In this document: positions 8,045 through 16,401 of the stretch, one piece after another
Layout of the letters: the number at the start of each line of letters is the position of its first letter
Numbering within the stretch: the stretch's first letter is position 1
Source of the DNA: Bacillus pseudomycoides DSM 12442
GTDB taxonomy: Bacteria > Bacillota > Bacilli > Bacillales > Bacillaceae_G
Length of the DNA stretch: 64,000 bases
Reading direction: 5' to 3'
Assembly: GCF_000161455.1 (NCBI RefSeq)
Contig: NZ_CM000745.1
Location: 2,113,973 to 2,177,972 of the forward strand
Program-made: the position numbers and the translations under genes
The notes under the pieces: generated by a model
What the model saw: the letters and a program-made list of their open reading frames with translations, nothing else
Database searches by the model: none
Told to the model about the DNA's origin: nothing

Positions 8045-8877
8045 ACAATTTCTGGTCTATTAAAAATCCTTTGAGGAATGATGCTATTCCCTAACCCTCT
8101 GCTTACTATCATGGAAGTACCTTGTTCCTTATATGAACCTGCTGTGTATTTGGGTAATATGCCTTGATTAGGTGCAACTAAGCCTCCAATAAAAGGTAGT
8201 CTTACTTGTCCTCCATGTGCATGCCCTGTTAAAACTAAATCAATTTGTTGCTCAGCGTATACTTGTAAAAGTTCAGGTCTATGTGAAAGTAGCACTTTAT
8301 ATTCATCCTGATCTACCTCATTTTTCGCTTTAACGATTTCATTTTTCACTGTAGACATCTCTTCATTTTCATCGTTATTTTTCGCGGTAAATGCCGGATC
8401 ATCTATGCCGAGAAGGCAAATTTCCTGCCCCTCTTTTTGAATACGTTCATGTTCATTTCTCAAAACTGTCACATTATATCTTTTCAACTCTTTTTCTAAA
8501 CTATCATACCTCCCTGACCATAATTCATGATTTCCTGTAACAAAATAAACGGGATAGTGTTTTACAAGCTCTTTCACTACCTTTAAGCTCGCCTCTGCAT
8601 CATACCTCTTACTATCAATTAGATCTCCTGTAATAACGATAATATCAGGGTTCAAGCTTTTTACTTTTTCAATTAAAACTTCTTGGTTTTCTCCAAATTT
8701 TTTACTATGTAAATCCGATAACTGTACAATTTTAAATCCCTTGAAATTAGAAGGTATCTTACTAGATGTTATTGATATTTTACTTACACTTATTAAATTA
8801 TTTTGTAAGTATGAGAATGCACTGACTCCTATTGCTATTGCACTTATAATAAATAACCTTTTATATCTTTTTTTCAT
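8026..8877 (-). CDS. Membrane-anchored metallophosphoesterase (YkuE-like)
   Basis: A 283-residue calcineurin-like phosphoesterase. One N-terminal hydrophobic segment (about residues 7-27) anchors or exports it. The metal-site motifs are in order: QLSDLHSK (DxH), VITGDLID (GDxxD), TGNHELWSG (GNHE), LLSHRPE and LTGHAHGGQVRLP (GHxH). This set and the GGQ tail match the YkuE group, in which the B. subtilis protein is an exported phosphoesterase. The ATG has GGGAG upstream. It stands alone with its own terminator. The natural substrate is not known from the sequence. Confidence 0.9.
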   Translation of the reverse strand: MKKRYKRLFIISAIAIGVSAFSYLQNNLISVSKISITSSKIPSNFKGFKIVQLSDLHSKKFGENQEVLIEKVKSLNPDIIVITGDLIDSKRYDAEASLKVVKELVKHYPVYFVTGNHELWSGRYDSLEKELKRYNVTVLRNEHERIQKEGQEICLLGIDDPAFTAKNNDENEEMSTVKNEIVKAKNEVDQDEYKVLLSHRPELLQVYAEQQIDLVLTGHAHGGQVRLPFIGGLVAPNQGILPKYTAGSYKEQGTSMIVSRGLGNSIIPQRIFNRPEIVVVQLD

Positions 8878-9136
8878 ATCTTCTCCCTTATAAAAATTCT
8901 ATTAAATATATTTTTAGCAATTCTTTTTAATCATATCATTAACATTTTATCAAACTATCTATTTCTACAAATAAATAGTATTTTATTTTTATAATGTTTT
9001 ATTTTTTCTTTTAATACAGTATGTGAAATTATCTTTTTTTCGCAGTGTTCCTTGCTCCTTAACTAACATTACAGATATCAACTTCATTGTATCTATATAA
9101 GAATTTCTTTGTTTTATCTATATCAATGCAGCAAAA

Positions 9137-9166
9137 AAACTGCCTAAGGGGGACCTTAGGCAGTTT
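9137..9166. terminator. Terminator of pepD
   Basis: A perfect 13-base stem, AAACTGCCTAAGG / CCTTAGGCAGTTT, with a 4-base loop and flanking A and T runs, just after the pepD stop codon on the minus strand. Confidence 0.85.
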
Positions 9167-9179
9167 GATTCATTTATAT

Positions 9180-10646
9180 TTATGCTAGTGATTTCGTTTC
9201 TCTCATTACTTTAATGAAGTATCCCCAGTTATTTATAACTGATGAAATACTAATATGTTCATCTGGCGTATGAACATTGAAAATATCTGGTCCGAATGAG
9301 ATGGCATCCAATTCAGGCATTTTTTGAACAAATACACTACATTCAATACCAGCGTGCACTGCAAAGATTTCAGCATCTTTGTTATATTTTTCTTTATGCA
9401 CTTTTTCAAACAAATCACGAATTGGTGAATTGGGATTGTACGGCCATTCTGGATACTCTGATTCCTTCTCAAATTGCGCCCCAACTAATTCTGCAATATA
9501 CTTAATTTCATTCGTAATGTGCTGTTTTAAACTGCTTACAGAGCTTCTTACTTCATTTCTTAATTTAATTTCATTATGTAACGTTTCAATAACACCTAAG
9601 TTTGTTGAGCTTTCTACAAGTCCTTTAATATCCATGCTCATGCTTTGAATGCCATTTGGAATCAAGAATAAAGAAGAAATAAGTTGTTTCTGTGTTTCTG
9701 TTGCAAATACTTTTTCTACTTTTTCTTCTAATTTTGTAAGAGAAACATGTACATCAGGATCTACAGCACGTAGCTCGTCTTGGAAAATACGTGTCCATTC
9801 TGCTACTTTCTCTTCTACCTTTTGTACATCATTTACAGATAATAAAATTGTTGCTACGCTTTCACGCGGAATCGCATTTGTTTTTAATCCACCGTGAATT
9901 CCACTCATGTTAAATGAAATTTCATTTGATAAATCATGAAGAACGCGTCCTAAAACTTTATTGGCATTTCCTCTTTGTTTATCAATCTCCATACCAGAGT
10001 GGCCACCTTTTAAGCCTCCAACATATAAACGGTATGCTTCTAGTTCAGCAGGTACTTCTTCCCAAGCAACAGGAATCGTTTCAACTGCCTTCGCTCCACC
10101 TGCACTGCTCACTAGTAATTTATGATCTTCTTCAGAGTCGATATTAATAAATATTTTCCCATCAAAGTGCTTCGCATCAACAGCAAAAGCACCACCCATT
10201 GTTGTCTCTTCTTCTGTTGTAATCACAACCTCAAGAGCTGGATGTGGAATATCCGTTGAATCTAATAGTGCTAATGCATACGCAACCGCAATACCATTAT
10301 CAGCACCTAAAGTCGTTTGATTTGCATACAGCATGTCCCCAACGATTCGTAGCTCAATCGGATCTTTTTCAAAATCATGAACAGTTGCTTGGTTCTTCTC
10401 GCAAACCATGTCCATATGGCCTTGAATAATAATTGCAGGAACATTTTCATAACCGTCAGTTGCTGTCTTTTTAATGACTACATTTAATGCTTCATCTTGT
10501 ACAACATCTAAATTACGATCTTTTGCAAATTCAACTAAATAATCACTAATTTCTTTTTCATTTCCAGATCCTCTTGGAATCTTTGAAATTTCTGCAAAAT
10601 GATAAAATACAGGGTGCTTTGTTAATTGTTCTAAATTAGAATACAT
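9180..10646 (-). CDS. pepD: Aminoacyl-histidine dipeptidase (peptidase D, M20 family)
   Basis: A 488-residue cytoplasmic zinc dipeptidase that splits Xaa-His and other short peptides. Metal and catalytic residues are visible: GHMDMVCEK (first zinc histidine), GADNGIAVA (bridging aspartate), TTEEETTMGGA (catalytic and zinc glutamates), NIDSEE, GLKGGHSGMEIDKQRGNAN in the lid/dimer domain, and VHAGIECSVF near the C-terminus. Length and motif order fit PepD of M20C. The ATG follows AGAGGAG. It is a single-gene unit with a strong terminator, and fits peptide salvage in a proteolytic Bacillus. Confidence 0.93.
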   Translation of the reverse strand: MYSNLEQLTKHPVFYHFAEISKIPRGSGNEKEISDYLVEFAKDRNLDVVQDEALNVVIKKTATDGYENVPAIIIQGHMDMVCEKNQATVHDFEKDPIELRIVGDMLYANQTTLGADNGIAVAYALALLDSTDIPHPALEVVITTEEETTMGGAFAVDAKHFDGKIFINIDSEEDHKLLVSSAGGAKAVETIPVAWEEVPAELEAYRLYVGGLKGGHSGMEIDKQRGNANKVLGRVLHDLSNEISFNMSGIHGGLKTNAIPRESVATILLSVNDVQKVEEKVAEWTRIFQDELRAVDPDVHVSLTKLEEKVEKVFATETQKQLISSLFLIPNGIQSMSMDIKGLVESSTNLGVIETLHNEIKLRNEVRSSVSSLKQHITNEIKYIAELVGAQFEKESEYPEWPYNPNSPIRDLFEKVHKEKYNKDAEIFAVHAGIECSVFVQKMPELDAISFGPDIFNVHTPDEHISISSVINNWGYFIKVMRETKSLA

Positions 10647-10903
10647 TTTGAAGCTCCTCTCTTAAATAAAACTGATTGGATAAATCTTTGAATTTCAAAT
10701 TATTCTTGTCTTTACCATTATACCATGCTTCATCATTTTACTTTTTATTAAAGGTATAGATCTATCACTTCTATTTATCAAAAACTATCCCATATCCATT
10801 TCACAGAATATCAGTATAATTTTATACTACATTTAAAAAATTAAGGAAAATGCATATGTATTTTACAGAAAACCTTCCTTGTCCTGAACACATTTTCAAT
10901 TTA

Positions 10904-11023
10904 CCCCGCATTAACGGGCAGTAAAATCCCCACCTCAAGATTCAAAGAAAAACGAGTAAGATAGGCGGAGGATCAACTGCCCGTAAAAGCCCGATTGATG
11001 CAACTAATAATCAGTGGGGATGA
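10904..11023 (-). mobile_element. Truncated bcr1 repeat
   Basis: About 120 bases match the intact element at 50022-50171 in reverse orientation: CCCCGCATTAACGGGCAGTA at one end, ACTGCCCGTAAAAGCCCGAT in the middle and CTAATAATCAGTGGGG at the other end. The terminal 35 or so bases of the element are missing; instead the sequence passes straight into acetyltransferase coding sequence. It is preceded by TTTA, compatible with the TTTAT target site of these elements. Confidence 0.8.
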
Positions 11024-11339
11024 CTATTTAAAGCTTTCAAAAGAGCAATTGCATCATACTCTCATTCAAAGTACTTTTGTCATAAGTGCTTATGATAACG
11101 ATCAATTAATTGGAACCAGACGTATTATTTCAGATGGGATAATTAACGCTTATCTATGTGGATTAGTCGTTCATCCCTCCTTTCAAAATCGCGGAAATGG
11201 AAAGGAGATCGTTCAAAAATTAATTGTAGAATGCCAAAAACAGAACCTACACTTGCAATTAATTTGTACAGCTGAATACATTCTATTCTATGAAAAGCTA
11301 GATTTCGAAGAATTTGCGATAGGAATGAAGAAAAAATAA
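10995..11339 (+). pseudogene. N-terminally truncated GNAT acetyltransferase fused to a bcr1 end
   Basis: The frame encodes most of a small GNAT N-acetyltransferase: FVISAYDNDQLIGTRRIISDG, LVVHPSFQNRGNGKEIVQKL (acetyl-CoA motif A, Q-x-x-G-x-G) and FYEKLDFEEFAIGM. The first strand and helix, normally about 20-25 residues, are missing; the opening residues (LIISGDD) are encoded by the bcr1 remnant, and KL runs directly into SKEQLHHTL where relatives have several more residues. There is no good ribosome binding site. The protein is about 114 residues against roughly 135-140 for relatives. Probably a broken gene. Confidence 0.7.
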
Positions 11340-11340
11340 A

Positions 11341-11368
11341 AAAGAAAATGCACCTATGCATTTTCTTT
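11341..11368. terminator. Convergent terminator
   Basis: A perfect 12-base stem, AAAGAAAATGCA / TGCATTTTCTTT, loop CCTA, between the plus-strand GNAT remnant and the minus-strand small gene ending at 11354. Confidence 0.7.
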
Positions 11369-11530
11369 CAAGTTTTTTCCCTGTATATATTTTGATGCAT
11401 CACCATTCACGATCTTTTCTAGTCGATTAATATTTTCCGTTAATGCACCTTTCACAAGAGAGAAATCTGTATTTGAATCTTCTTTTTCTTTCTTAAAAAA
11501 AGCAAGTTTTTGCTGTTTCATTTCTTGCAT
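11354..11530 (-). CDS. spoIISC: Second SpoIIS antitoxin-like small protein (SpoIISC-type)
   Basis: A 58-residue charged soluble protein: lysine-rich N-terminus (KQQKLAFFKKEKED), the core DFSLVKG, then a helical tail. The ATG at 11530 has GGGGGAGGAG upstream. The neighbouring 42-residue gene at 11610-11738 shares the core DFSL(V/I)KG followed by a helix, so the two are paralogues. Both lie downstream of spoIISA on the same strand. A three-component SpoIIS system with two small antitoxins has been described in B. cereus, and this gene fits the third component. Which of the two matches published SpoIISB or SpoIISC is assigned by gene order only. Confidence 0.65.
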   Translation of the reverse strand: MQEMKQQKLAFFKKEKEDSNTDFSLVKGALTENINRLEKIVNGDASKYIQGKNLKENA

Positions 11531-11609
11531 TTTCTCCTCCCCCTTTTGTAAAAAAAGATACAATCTTTGTCTATCTTTATTATATATTAAATATAAAAAT
11601 GGTGCACTT

Positions 11610-11738
11610 TTATCCTTTTCTTTTTAATTCTTCTTCTAAATTTTCTACTTGCTGCATTGTATCTCCTTTTATTAAAGAGAAATCTGTTGTATCTTCAGCT
11701 TCTTCTTTGAAAAATTCACTACCATATTCTTTTTCCAC
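11610..11738 (-). CDS. spoIISB: SpoIIS antitoxin-like small protein (SpoIISB-type)
   Basis: A 42-residue acidic protein starting at a GTG (11736-11738) behind AGAGGTGAT. It contains FFKEEAEDTTDFSLIKGDTM and a C-terminal charged helix. It is the first gene after spoIISA and is paralogous to the 58-residue protein at 11354-11530. In the SpoIIS family the small partner binds the cytoplasmic domain of SpoIISA and neutralises it. It shows no obvious match to the B. subtilis SpoIISB sequence as I remember it, so the assignment rests on position, size and the duplicated core motif. Confidence 0.6.
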   Translation of the reverse strand: MEKEYGSEFFKEEAEDTTDFSLIKGDTMQQVENLEEELKRKG

Positions 11739-11836
11739 TACAATCACCTCTACGTGCTAGTGTAGGAATGATTGTCCGATTTTATTCAACTTTGTTCCAT
11801 CTTCTCGAAATTTGTTCTACATTATGTATAAAGGAA

Positions 11837-11862
11837 AAGGACAGAATTTAGATTCTGTCCTT
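11837..11862 (-). terminator. Hairpin between spoIISA and the antitoxin genes
   Basis: An 11-base stem, AAGGACAGAAT / ATTCTGTCCTT, with a 4-base loop, sits on the spoIISA stop codon. On the minus strand it is followed by TTTCCTTTATAC. It would reduce read-through from toxin to antitoxin genes. Confidence 0.65.
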
Positions 11863-12601
11863 ACTTACTAAAATAACTATGATGAATTGTTAAGTTATAT
11901 ACATTTTCAAAATCCCGGTCTTGAAGGTTATTCTTTTGACCATCAATAACAATACAAACATCTCTTACTATTTTGGCTGGTATGATACCAACATTTTCAA
12001 CTTGCACTGCTTTCTGTTCATTTAATTGTTCTATATGTTCCACAGGAACTGTAATACTAAATTGAGAACGGATACCACGAAAATTCGTATTTAATTCACC
12101 TTCTGTCACAAATACGACAATCTTCGCCCCAATTTTTTCTGCATACGTATCAAGAAATACATTTAAACTTTGTGCATATTCTGTTTCAGTTTGCCACTCC
12201 ATCGTACCAAATGCTGCTGGGTTTACATTTTGAATAATTGTTGTGTAGATCTCACCTCGTGCTTTCGAAGCAATTAATGATCGTTTAATAGATTGAACGG
12301 TCTTTCCGATATCACTAAATTTTGCACCCCATATTTCAGAAATGTTTGGAGTTAAAATAAATGCAATATCAACAAAAATCACCATTGCAACGAACATTAA
12401 AATATTTTTCCAGAGGGTTAAATCAATTCCTTTCATCATGAAATACATTGTGACTGATGTAATAAACACACCATACCATGTTTTTCGAATAAGTTGCTTT
12501 TTTTCTTCGTACAATTCTTCATTTTTCCAATAAAAGAAAATAAGAAATAAAAAGACTAATACGAGAAGAAACAAACCAACTCGAATGTTAGAGACCGTCA
12601 A
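11861..12601 (-). CDS. spoIISA: SpoIISA-family membrane toxin
   Basis: A 246-residue protein with three N-terminal membrane spans (about residues 8-25, 42-58 and 66-86) and a cytoplasmic C-terminal domain of about 145 residues ending YNLTIHHSYFSK. This size and layout, and the sequence as I recall it, fit the B. cereus SpoIISA toxin, which kills by damaging the cytoplasmic membrane unless bound by its small antitoxins. Translation starts at a TTG (12599-12601) behind GGAGGGTGAT. Two small antitoxin-like genes follow on the same strand after an intervening terminator. Confidence 0.85.
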   Translation of the reverse strand: MTVSNIRVGLFLLVLVFLFLIFFYWKNEELYEEKKQLIRKTWYGVFITSVTMYFMMKGIDLTLWKNILMFVAMVIFVDIAFILTPNISEIWGAKFSDIGKTVQSIKRSLIASKARGEIYTTIIQNVNPAAFGTMEWQTETEYAQSLNVFLDTYAEKIGAKIVVFVTEGELNTNFRGIRSQFSITVPVEHIEQLNEQKAVQVENVGIIPAKIVRDVCIVIDGQKNNLQDRDFENVYNLTIHHSYFSK

Positions 12602-12798
12602 TCACATCACCCTCCATTCAAAAACTTCTCACGATATCATTACATGCTGATTTCCCTCTCATTATGACAAAAGACATGGACAACCTTCTAAAGTTAGCTG
12701 CATTGCATATACATGAGAAGGAAGCCACGTCTTTTATAATGAATCTACATTTTATATGTAGACAAGCATACATTTCAAATTTTCACAAATATTTTTTA

Positions 12799-13533
12799 TC
12801 AGGATATATGTTTCGGAATCACACCTTCCGGAACTTCACCATTCATACTTAAATAGTAATGACGAATTGGGCGTAAATTTTCATCTAGTTCATATACGAG
12901 TGGTATACTCGTCGGAATATTTAATGATACAACACCATCATCCGATAGATTATCTAAATATTTTACAAGCGAACGAATTGTATTCCCGTGTGATGAGATG
13001 ATTACCTTTTGACCAGATTGTAACATCGGTGCAATTTCATTATGCCAAAAGTCCAATACTCTTTGTTCTGTATCCTCTAAGCACTCAGTAAGTGGAAATT
13101 CACCTTTTTTCAACAACTTATATCTTGGATCATCAGCTTCATACCTTGGATCATCTTCAGTAAGTGCTGGCGGTCTTACATCAGTACTTCTTCTCCATAT
13201 ATGAACTTGCTCATCACCATATTTCTTTGCTGTCTCATCCTTATTTAATCCTTGCAATGCTCCATAATGTCTTTCATTTAACTTCCATGATTTATGTACA
13301 GGAACCCATGCAAGGTCCATTTCATGTAGAATAATCCACAACGTTCGAATTGCCCGTTTTAAAACAGATGTATACGCAACATCAAACGTATATCCATTGT
13401 TTTTTAAAATTGCACCTGCTTCTCTTGCTTCATTTAATCCATTTTTTGATAAGTCTACATCTGTCCATCCTGTAAATCTGTTTTCAAGATTCCATAAACT
13501 TTGTCCGTGACGAATGAGTACAAGCTTTATCAT
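12799..13533 (-). CDS. gpmA: 2,3-bisphosphoglycerate-dependent phosphoglycerate mutase
   Basis: A 244-residue glycolytic mutase interconverting 3- and 2-phosphoglycerate. The histidine phosphatase signature is LIRHGQSLWN at residues about 5-14 (phospho-histidine), with the second catalytic histidine in ISSHGNTIRSL. RFTGW, ERHYGALQG and the DDPRYEADDPRYK loop are typical of cofactor-dependent GpmA. The ATG at 13533 has AAGGGG upstream; the open frame extends 16 codons further without a start site. B. cereus group bacteria also carry the cofactor-independent enzyme, so this is probably a second, accessory mutase. Confidence 0.92.
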   Translation of the reverse strand: MIKLVLIRHGQSLWNLENRFTGWTDVDLSKNGLNEAREAGAILKNNGYTFDVAYTSVLKRAIRTLWIILHEMDLAWVPVHKSWKLNERHYGALQGLNKDETAKKYGDEQVHIWRRSTDVRPPALTEDDPRYEADDPRYKLLKKGEFPLTECLEDTEQRVLDFWHNEIAPMLQSGQKVIISSHGNTIRSLVKYLDNLSDDGVVSLNIPTSIPLVYELDENLRPIRHYYLSMNGEVPEGVIPKHIS

Positions 13534-13692
13534 AATAATCCCCTTCCGGAAATGTAAATTTAAATTTTGCAATGCGTACACGTAATAAAGTATCTGGTAA
13601 TGTTATTTTTTTATCCATAGTTGCCAAAATACATGGATAAAATCGGTTCTTTTTCAAACTCAAAAAACAGATGAATAATTTATTTACTCATT

Positions 13693-14169
13693 TTAATCAA
13701 TTGGTTCTTCACGCTTAGATAACCATGCATCAAAACCTAAACGGCTATTTGCTAGTTCAGTCATAACTTGATGCCAATTCTCTTCACATGTTTCACCAAA
13801 TTTTGAAAAAATACTGCTCATTTGTTCTCTTTGTACATCGCTTAGTTTTCTCTCTAGCTCTGCTCCTTCTGTCGTTAGGACAAGCTGTTTCACACGACGA
13901 TCGTGTTCTGCTTCCTTGCTTTCAATAAGCCCCTTTTCAAGAAGCTGACGGAGTGGCCCGTGAAGAGCTTGTTTACTTATTTCTAACAGAGATAACAATT
14001 CATTTATACTAAGCCCAGGAAAACGAGCAATAAAAAATAAGATTCGATGATGAACTCGCTGTATACCATACTCTTTTATAATTTCATCTGGTTTTTCTGT
14101 AAATGTTTTATATGCAAAATAAAACAGTGCAAGTGCTTGATTCATTTGTTCTTCTTTATGTTGTGTCAT
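13693..14169 (-). CDS. MarR-family transcriptional regulator
   Basis: A 158-residue winged-helix protein. The DNA-binding core spans about residues 45-110 (FIARFPGLSINELLSLLEIS, KQALHGPLRQLLEKGLIESKEAEHDRRVKQLVLT), with the arginines of the wing in HDRRVKQ. Flanking helices form the dimer interface. The ATG has GGGGGAAAG upstream. It stands alone between gpmA and a VOC-family gene, both on the same strand but with large gaps, so its target is not clear from context. Confidence 0.88.
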   Translation of the reverse strand: MTQHKEEQMNQALALFYFAYKTFTEKPDEIIKEYGIQRVHHRILFFIARFPGLSINELLSLLEISKQALHGPLRQLLEKGLIESKEAEHDRRVKQLVLTTEGAELERKLSDVQREQMSSIFSKFGETCEENWHQVMTELANSRLGFDAWLSKREEPID

Positions 14170-14300
14170 CTACTTTCCCCCTATATGTAAATTATACCAC
14201 AATTTATCTCTGAAATATTAAATCAACCCATTTGACTTAATAAGAGGGAATTTCACTTAAAATCACTAGCAGAACTTACAAAGCAAAATTCTAAATGAAT

Positions 14301-14338
14301 AAAAAACGTATTACTCATTAGATTGAGAATACGTTTTT
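14301..14338 (-). terminator. Terminator of the VOC-family gene
   Basis: Stem AAAAACGTATT / AATACGTTTTT with a 15-base loop, 17 bases past the stop of the 14355-14765 gene. Confidence 0.65.
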
Positions 14339-14354
14339 ATTTACTAACATAGAC

Positions 14355-14765
14355 CTAGTTTGCAGAAAAGTTTAGCTGCCAAGAAACACCATACTTATCA
14401 TTAAGCCAACCGAATTTCTTGCTAAATGGATAAACTGCAAGCGGCATTAAAACTTCTCCTTCTTGCGCTAGCTTATTAAAGACTTCATCAATTTCCGCCT
14501 CTGTATCACAATTTACATACAGTGACATAGAAGGAGTAAATGTAAATTCATGCTTCACACTACTATCTATACACATGAACTTTTGCCCATTTAATGTGAA
14601 TGTAGCATGCATTACAGTTCCCTCTTTACCAGGCTCATTTGCACCGTAACGAGAAATATTTATAATTTCTGATTGATCAAATAAAGAAGTATATAAAGTC
14701 ATAGCCTCCTCTGCATTGCCGTCAAACATTAAAAAAGTAGTAATTTTTTGTCTTGTATTCTTCAA
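14355..14765 (-). CDS. VOC-superfamily protein (PhnB/YjdN-like)
   Basis: A 136-residue protein of the glyoxalase/bleomycin-resistance fold, PhnB-like subgroup. Characteristic pieces are FLMFDGNAEEAMTLYTSLF at the N-terminus, TFTLNGQKFMCIDS in the middle, SLYVNCDTEAEIDEVFNKL, and the C-terminal PFSKKFGWLNDKYGVSWQL. Family members are small metal-site dimers of mostly unknown substrate. Translation starts at a TTG (14763-14765) behind AAAGGAGATG. It has its own terminator. Substrate cannot be told from the sequence. Confidence 0.85.
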   Translation of the reverse strand: MKNTRQKITTFLMFDGNAEEAMTLYTSLFDQSEIINISRYGANEPGKEGTVMHATFTLNGQKFMCIDSSVKHEFTFTPSMSLYVNCDTEAEIDEVFNKLAQEGEVLMPLAVYPFSKKFGWLNDKYGVSWQLNFSAN

Positions 14766-14926
14766 TTAGAAACATCTCCTTTTATGTAGATACACTTGAA
14801 ATCGCTAGTCCTCCAACGAACAGAACGTACATTCCTATAACTGTATTTTCCTCAAAAAATATTGGATTGTCAACTTATAATAGCCTCTAAGTTTTAAGAG
14901 AATAACAATATAAAAAGGAGTTTCAA

Positions 14927-14983
14927 ATGAATAATACTGGTAGTAATCACAGAACAATAACATGTGTACCAAATAAATTATAA
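14927..14983 (+). CDS. Possible 18-residue leader or gene stub
   Basis: In an otherwise empty 300-base gap (14766-15077) a short frame, MNNTGSNHRTITCVPNKL, follows a strong AAAAAGGAG at good spacing. It may be the remaining 5' end of a deleted gene or a tiny peptide. Nothing after it looks coding. Support is the ribosome binding site only. Confidence 0.25.
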   Translation: MNNTGSNHRTITCVPNKL

Positions 14984-15077
14984 GTGTCAAACATGAATTT
15001 CATTGGAGAAATTTGATTAGAAATATATTAAAATATAGTAGTTGTTTCAATACTTCCATTGGAATAACCAAATCATA

Positions 15078-16334
15078 TCACGCCGTTTCCCCCTCATTTC
15101 TCAATATTCCCTTCGTTACAATTGCTATTACTATCATTATGAGGCTTATAAATAATATAGGTAAGTAAACTTTTATACTAAAAATTTCAAACATAAATCC
15201 ATATATGACCTGACCTATAGGTGCCATACATTGCGCTACCGCTGTAATAATTGCCATGACTTTTCCTAAGTTCTCGTTAGGTGTTTTCTTTTGTACGACT
15301 GTAATAACGAAAATGGAGATAATGGTCATTGCCATTGTAATAAGAATTGCACACAAGATAAAGAGGATAAATGACGGATAGTATCCAAATCTAAGAACAA
15401 GTGGCATAATGGAGACCGCCATCGGTACAATTAATAGAGCAATCATAAGTATCCACTGATATATTGTTTTCATTTGCATCTTTTTCGCAAAGAAACCGAT
15501 GGATAAAGCCCCTAAAATTGTAGCAAAATCTATGAGTCCCATCCCGATGCCATACAACGTTTCGCTACTTCGCATCGTTACTCGTAAAATGATGGGACTA
15601 CCGACAATAAAGAGTGGTGTAAGGATCAAGTTGAGCAAAGCGGCTAATATCATGGATTTCAATATATAAGGCTGTTTGACAACATAGGTAAATCCAACTT
15701 TCAGGTCTTTTGCGATTGTTGGCACAATATGCTCATCCTGTTTCCTTTTAACAAACGGAATCTTAATAAAAGTCTCTAATATTGCTGACAAGAAAAAAGT
15801 GATACCACTCAGCACGACAAGCATTTTTAACCCTACAAGGCCGTATAGCACTCCGCCCAAAACAGGTGCCGCTACACCCGACAAAGCTTGAACACCATTC
15901 ACGATACCATTTGCCTGTTCTAGCTTTTTTTCCGTAACGAGCAGCGGAATACTCGCCATAACAACAGGGAAATACATTGCACTAATAATCGCTAGCAAAA
16001 CCATAACAACACCGATAAGTACCACGGAAGTCTTGCCGACTGATAATAACAAAAGAAAGCAGAAAATAATAACACTACTTAATATGTCATAGATTACCAT
16101 CAAATTACGCCGGTTAAATCTATCAGCGATAGCCCCGCCAAGAGGTGACAACAACAAAGGGACACTCGATATAGCATACAAAGTAGCATAAATGTCCGCA
16201 CGCCCCGTTATATCCAGTACATAGAGTGATAAAGCAAAACGTAAAAGGGTGGAACCTAAGATAGATACAATTTGTCCAATCACCATGAGGTTAAAATCTT
16301 TAGGGAAAGATTTTATATTGATGGTATTTTGCAT
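15078..16334 (-). CDS. MFS transporter (multidrug/macrolide efflux type)
   Basis: A 418-residue major facilitator with twelve hydrophobic spans. Motif A-like loops are visible (GGAIADRFNRRNLMVIYD after helix 2), with APVLGGVLYG in helix 5 and a polar central loop (KRKQDEHIVP). The arrangement resembles MefA/Bcr-type drug efflux proteins. The ATG at 16334 is chosen because AAAGGTG lies 8 bases upstream. It sits behind its own operator (16361-16379) and downstream of a TetR gene on the same strand; the same operator motif precedes TetR. It is thus probably an inducible efflux pump under TetR control. Confidence 0.88.
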   Translation of the reverse strand: MQNTINIKSFPKDFNLMVIGQIVSILGSTLLRFALSLYVLDITGRADIYATLYAISSVPLLLSPLGGAIADRFNRRNLMVIYDILSSVIIFCFLLLLSVGKTSVVLIGVVMVLLAIISAMYFPVVMASIPLLVTEKKLEQANGIVNGVQALSGVAAPVLGGVLYGLVGLKMLVVLSGITFFLSAILETFIKIPFVKRKQDEHIVPTIAKDLKVGFTYVVKQPYILKSMILAALLNLILTPLFIVGSPIILRVTMRSSETLYGIGMGLIDFATILGALSIGFFAKKMQMKTIYQWILMIALLIVPMAVSIMPLVLRFGYYPSFILFILCAILITMAMTIISIFVITVVQKKTPNENLGKVMAIITAVAQCMAPIGQVIYGFMFEIFSIKVYLPILFISLIMIVIAIVTKGILRNEGETA

Positions 16335-16360
16335 CGTATACACACCTTTCATCAAGGGTC

Positions 16361-16379
16361 TAGACCGACTGCCGGTCTA
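16361..16379. promoter_or_regulatory. TetR operator in front of the MFS gene
   Basis: Dyad TAGACCGAC / GCCGGTCTA (one mismatch between arms) around a central T, between the TetR stop and the MFS start. It repeats, with one base changed, the dyad at 17055-17075, so the pump gene has its own regulated promoter in addition to read-through. Confidence 0.75.
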
Positions 16380-16401
16380 AAAATTTTATAAAAAAATTAT
16401 T

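Noticed and set aside
9914..10147. 77-codon plus-strand frame inside pepD
   Set aside because: Shadow frame; pepD motifs on the minus strand are complete.
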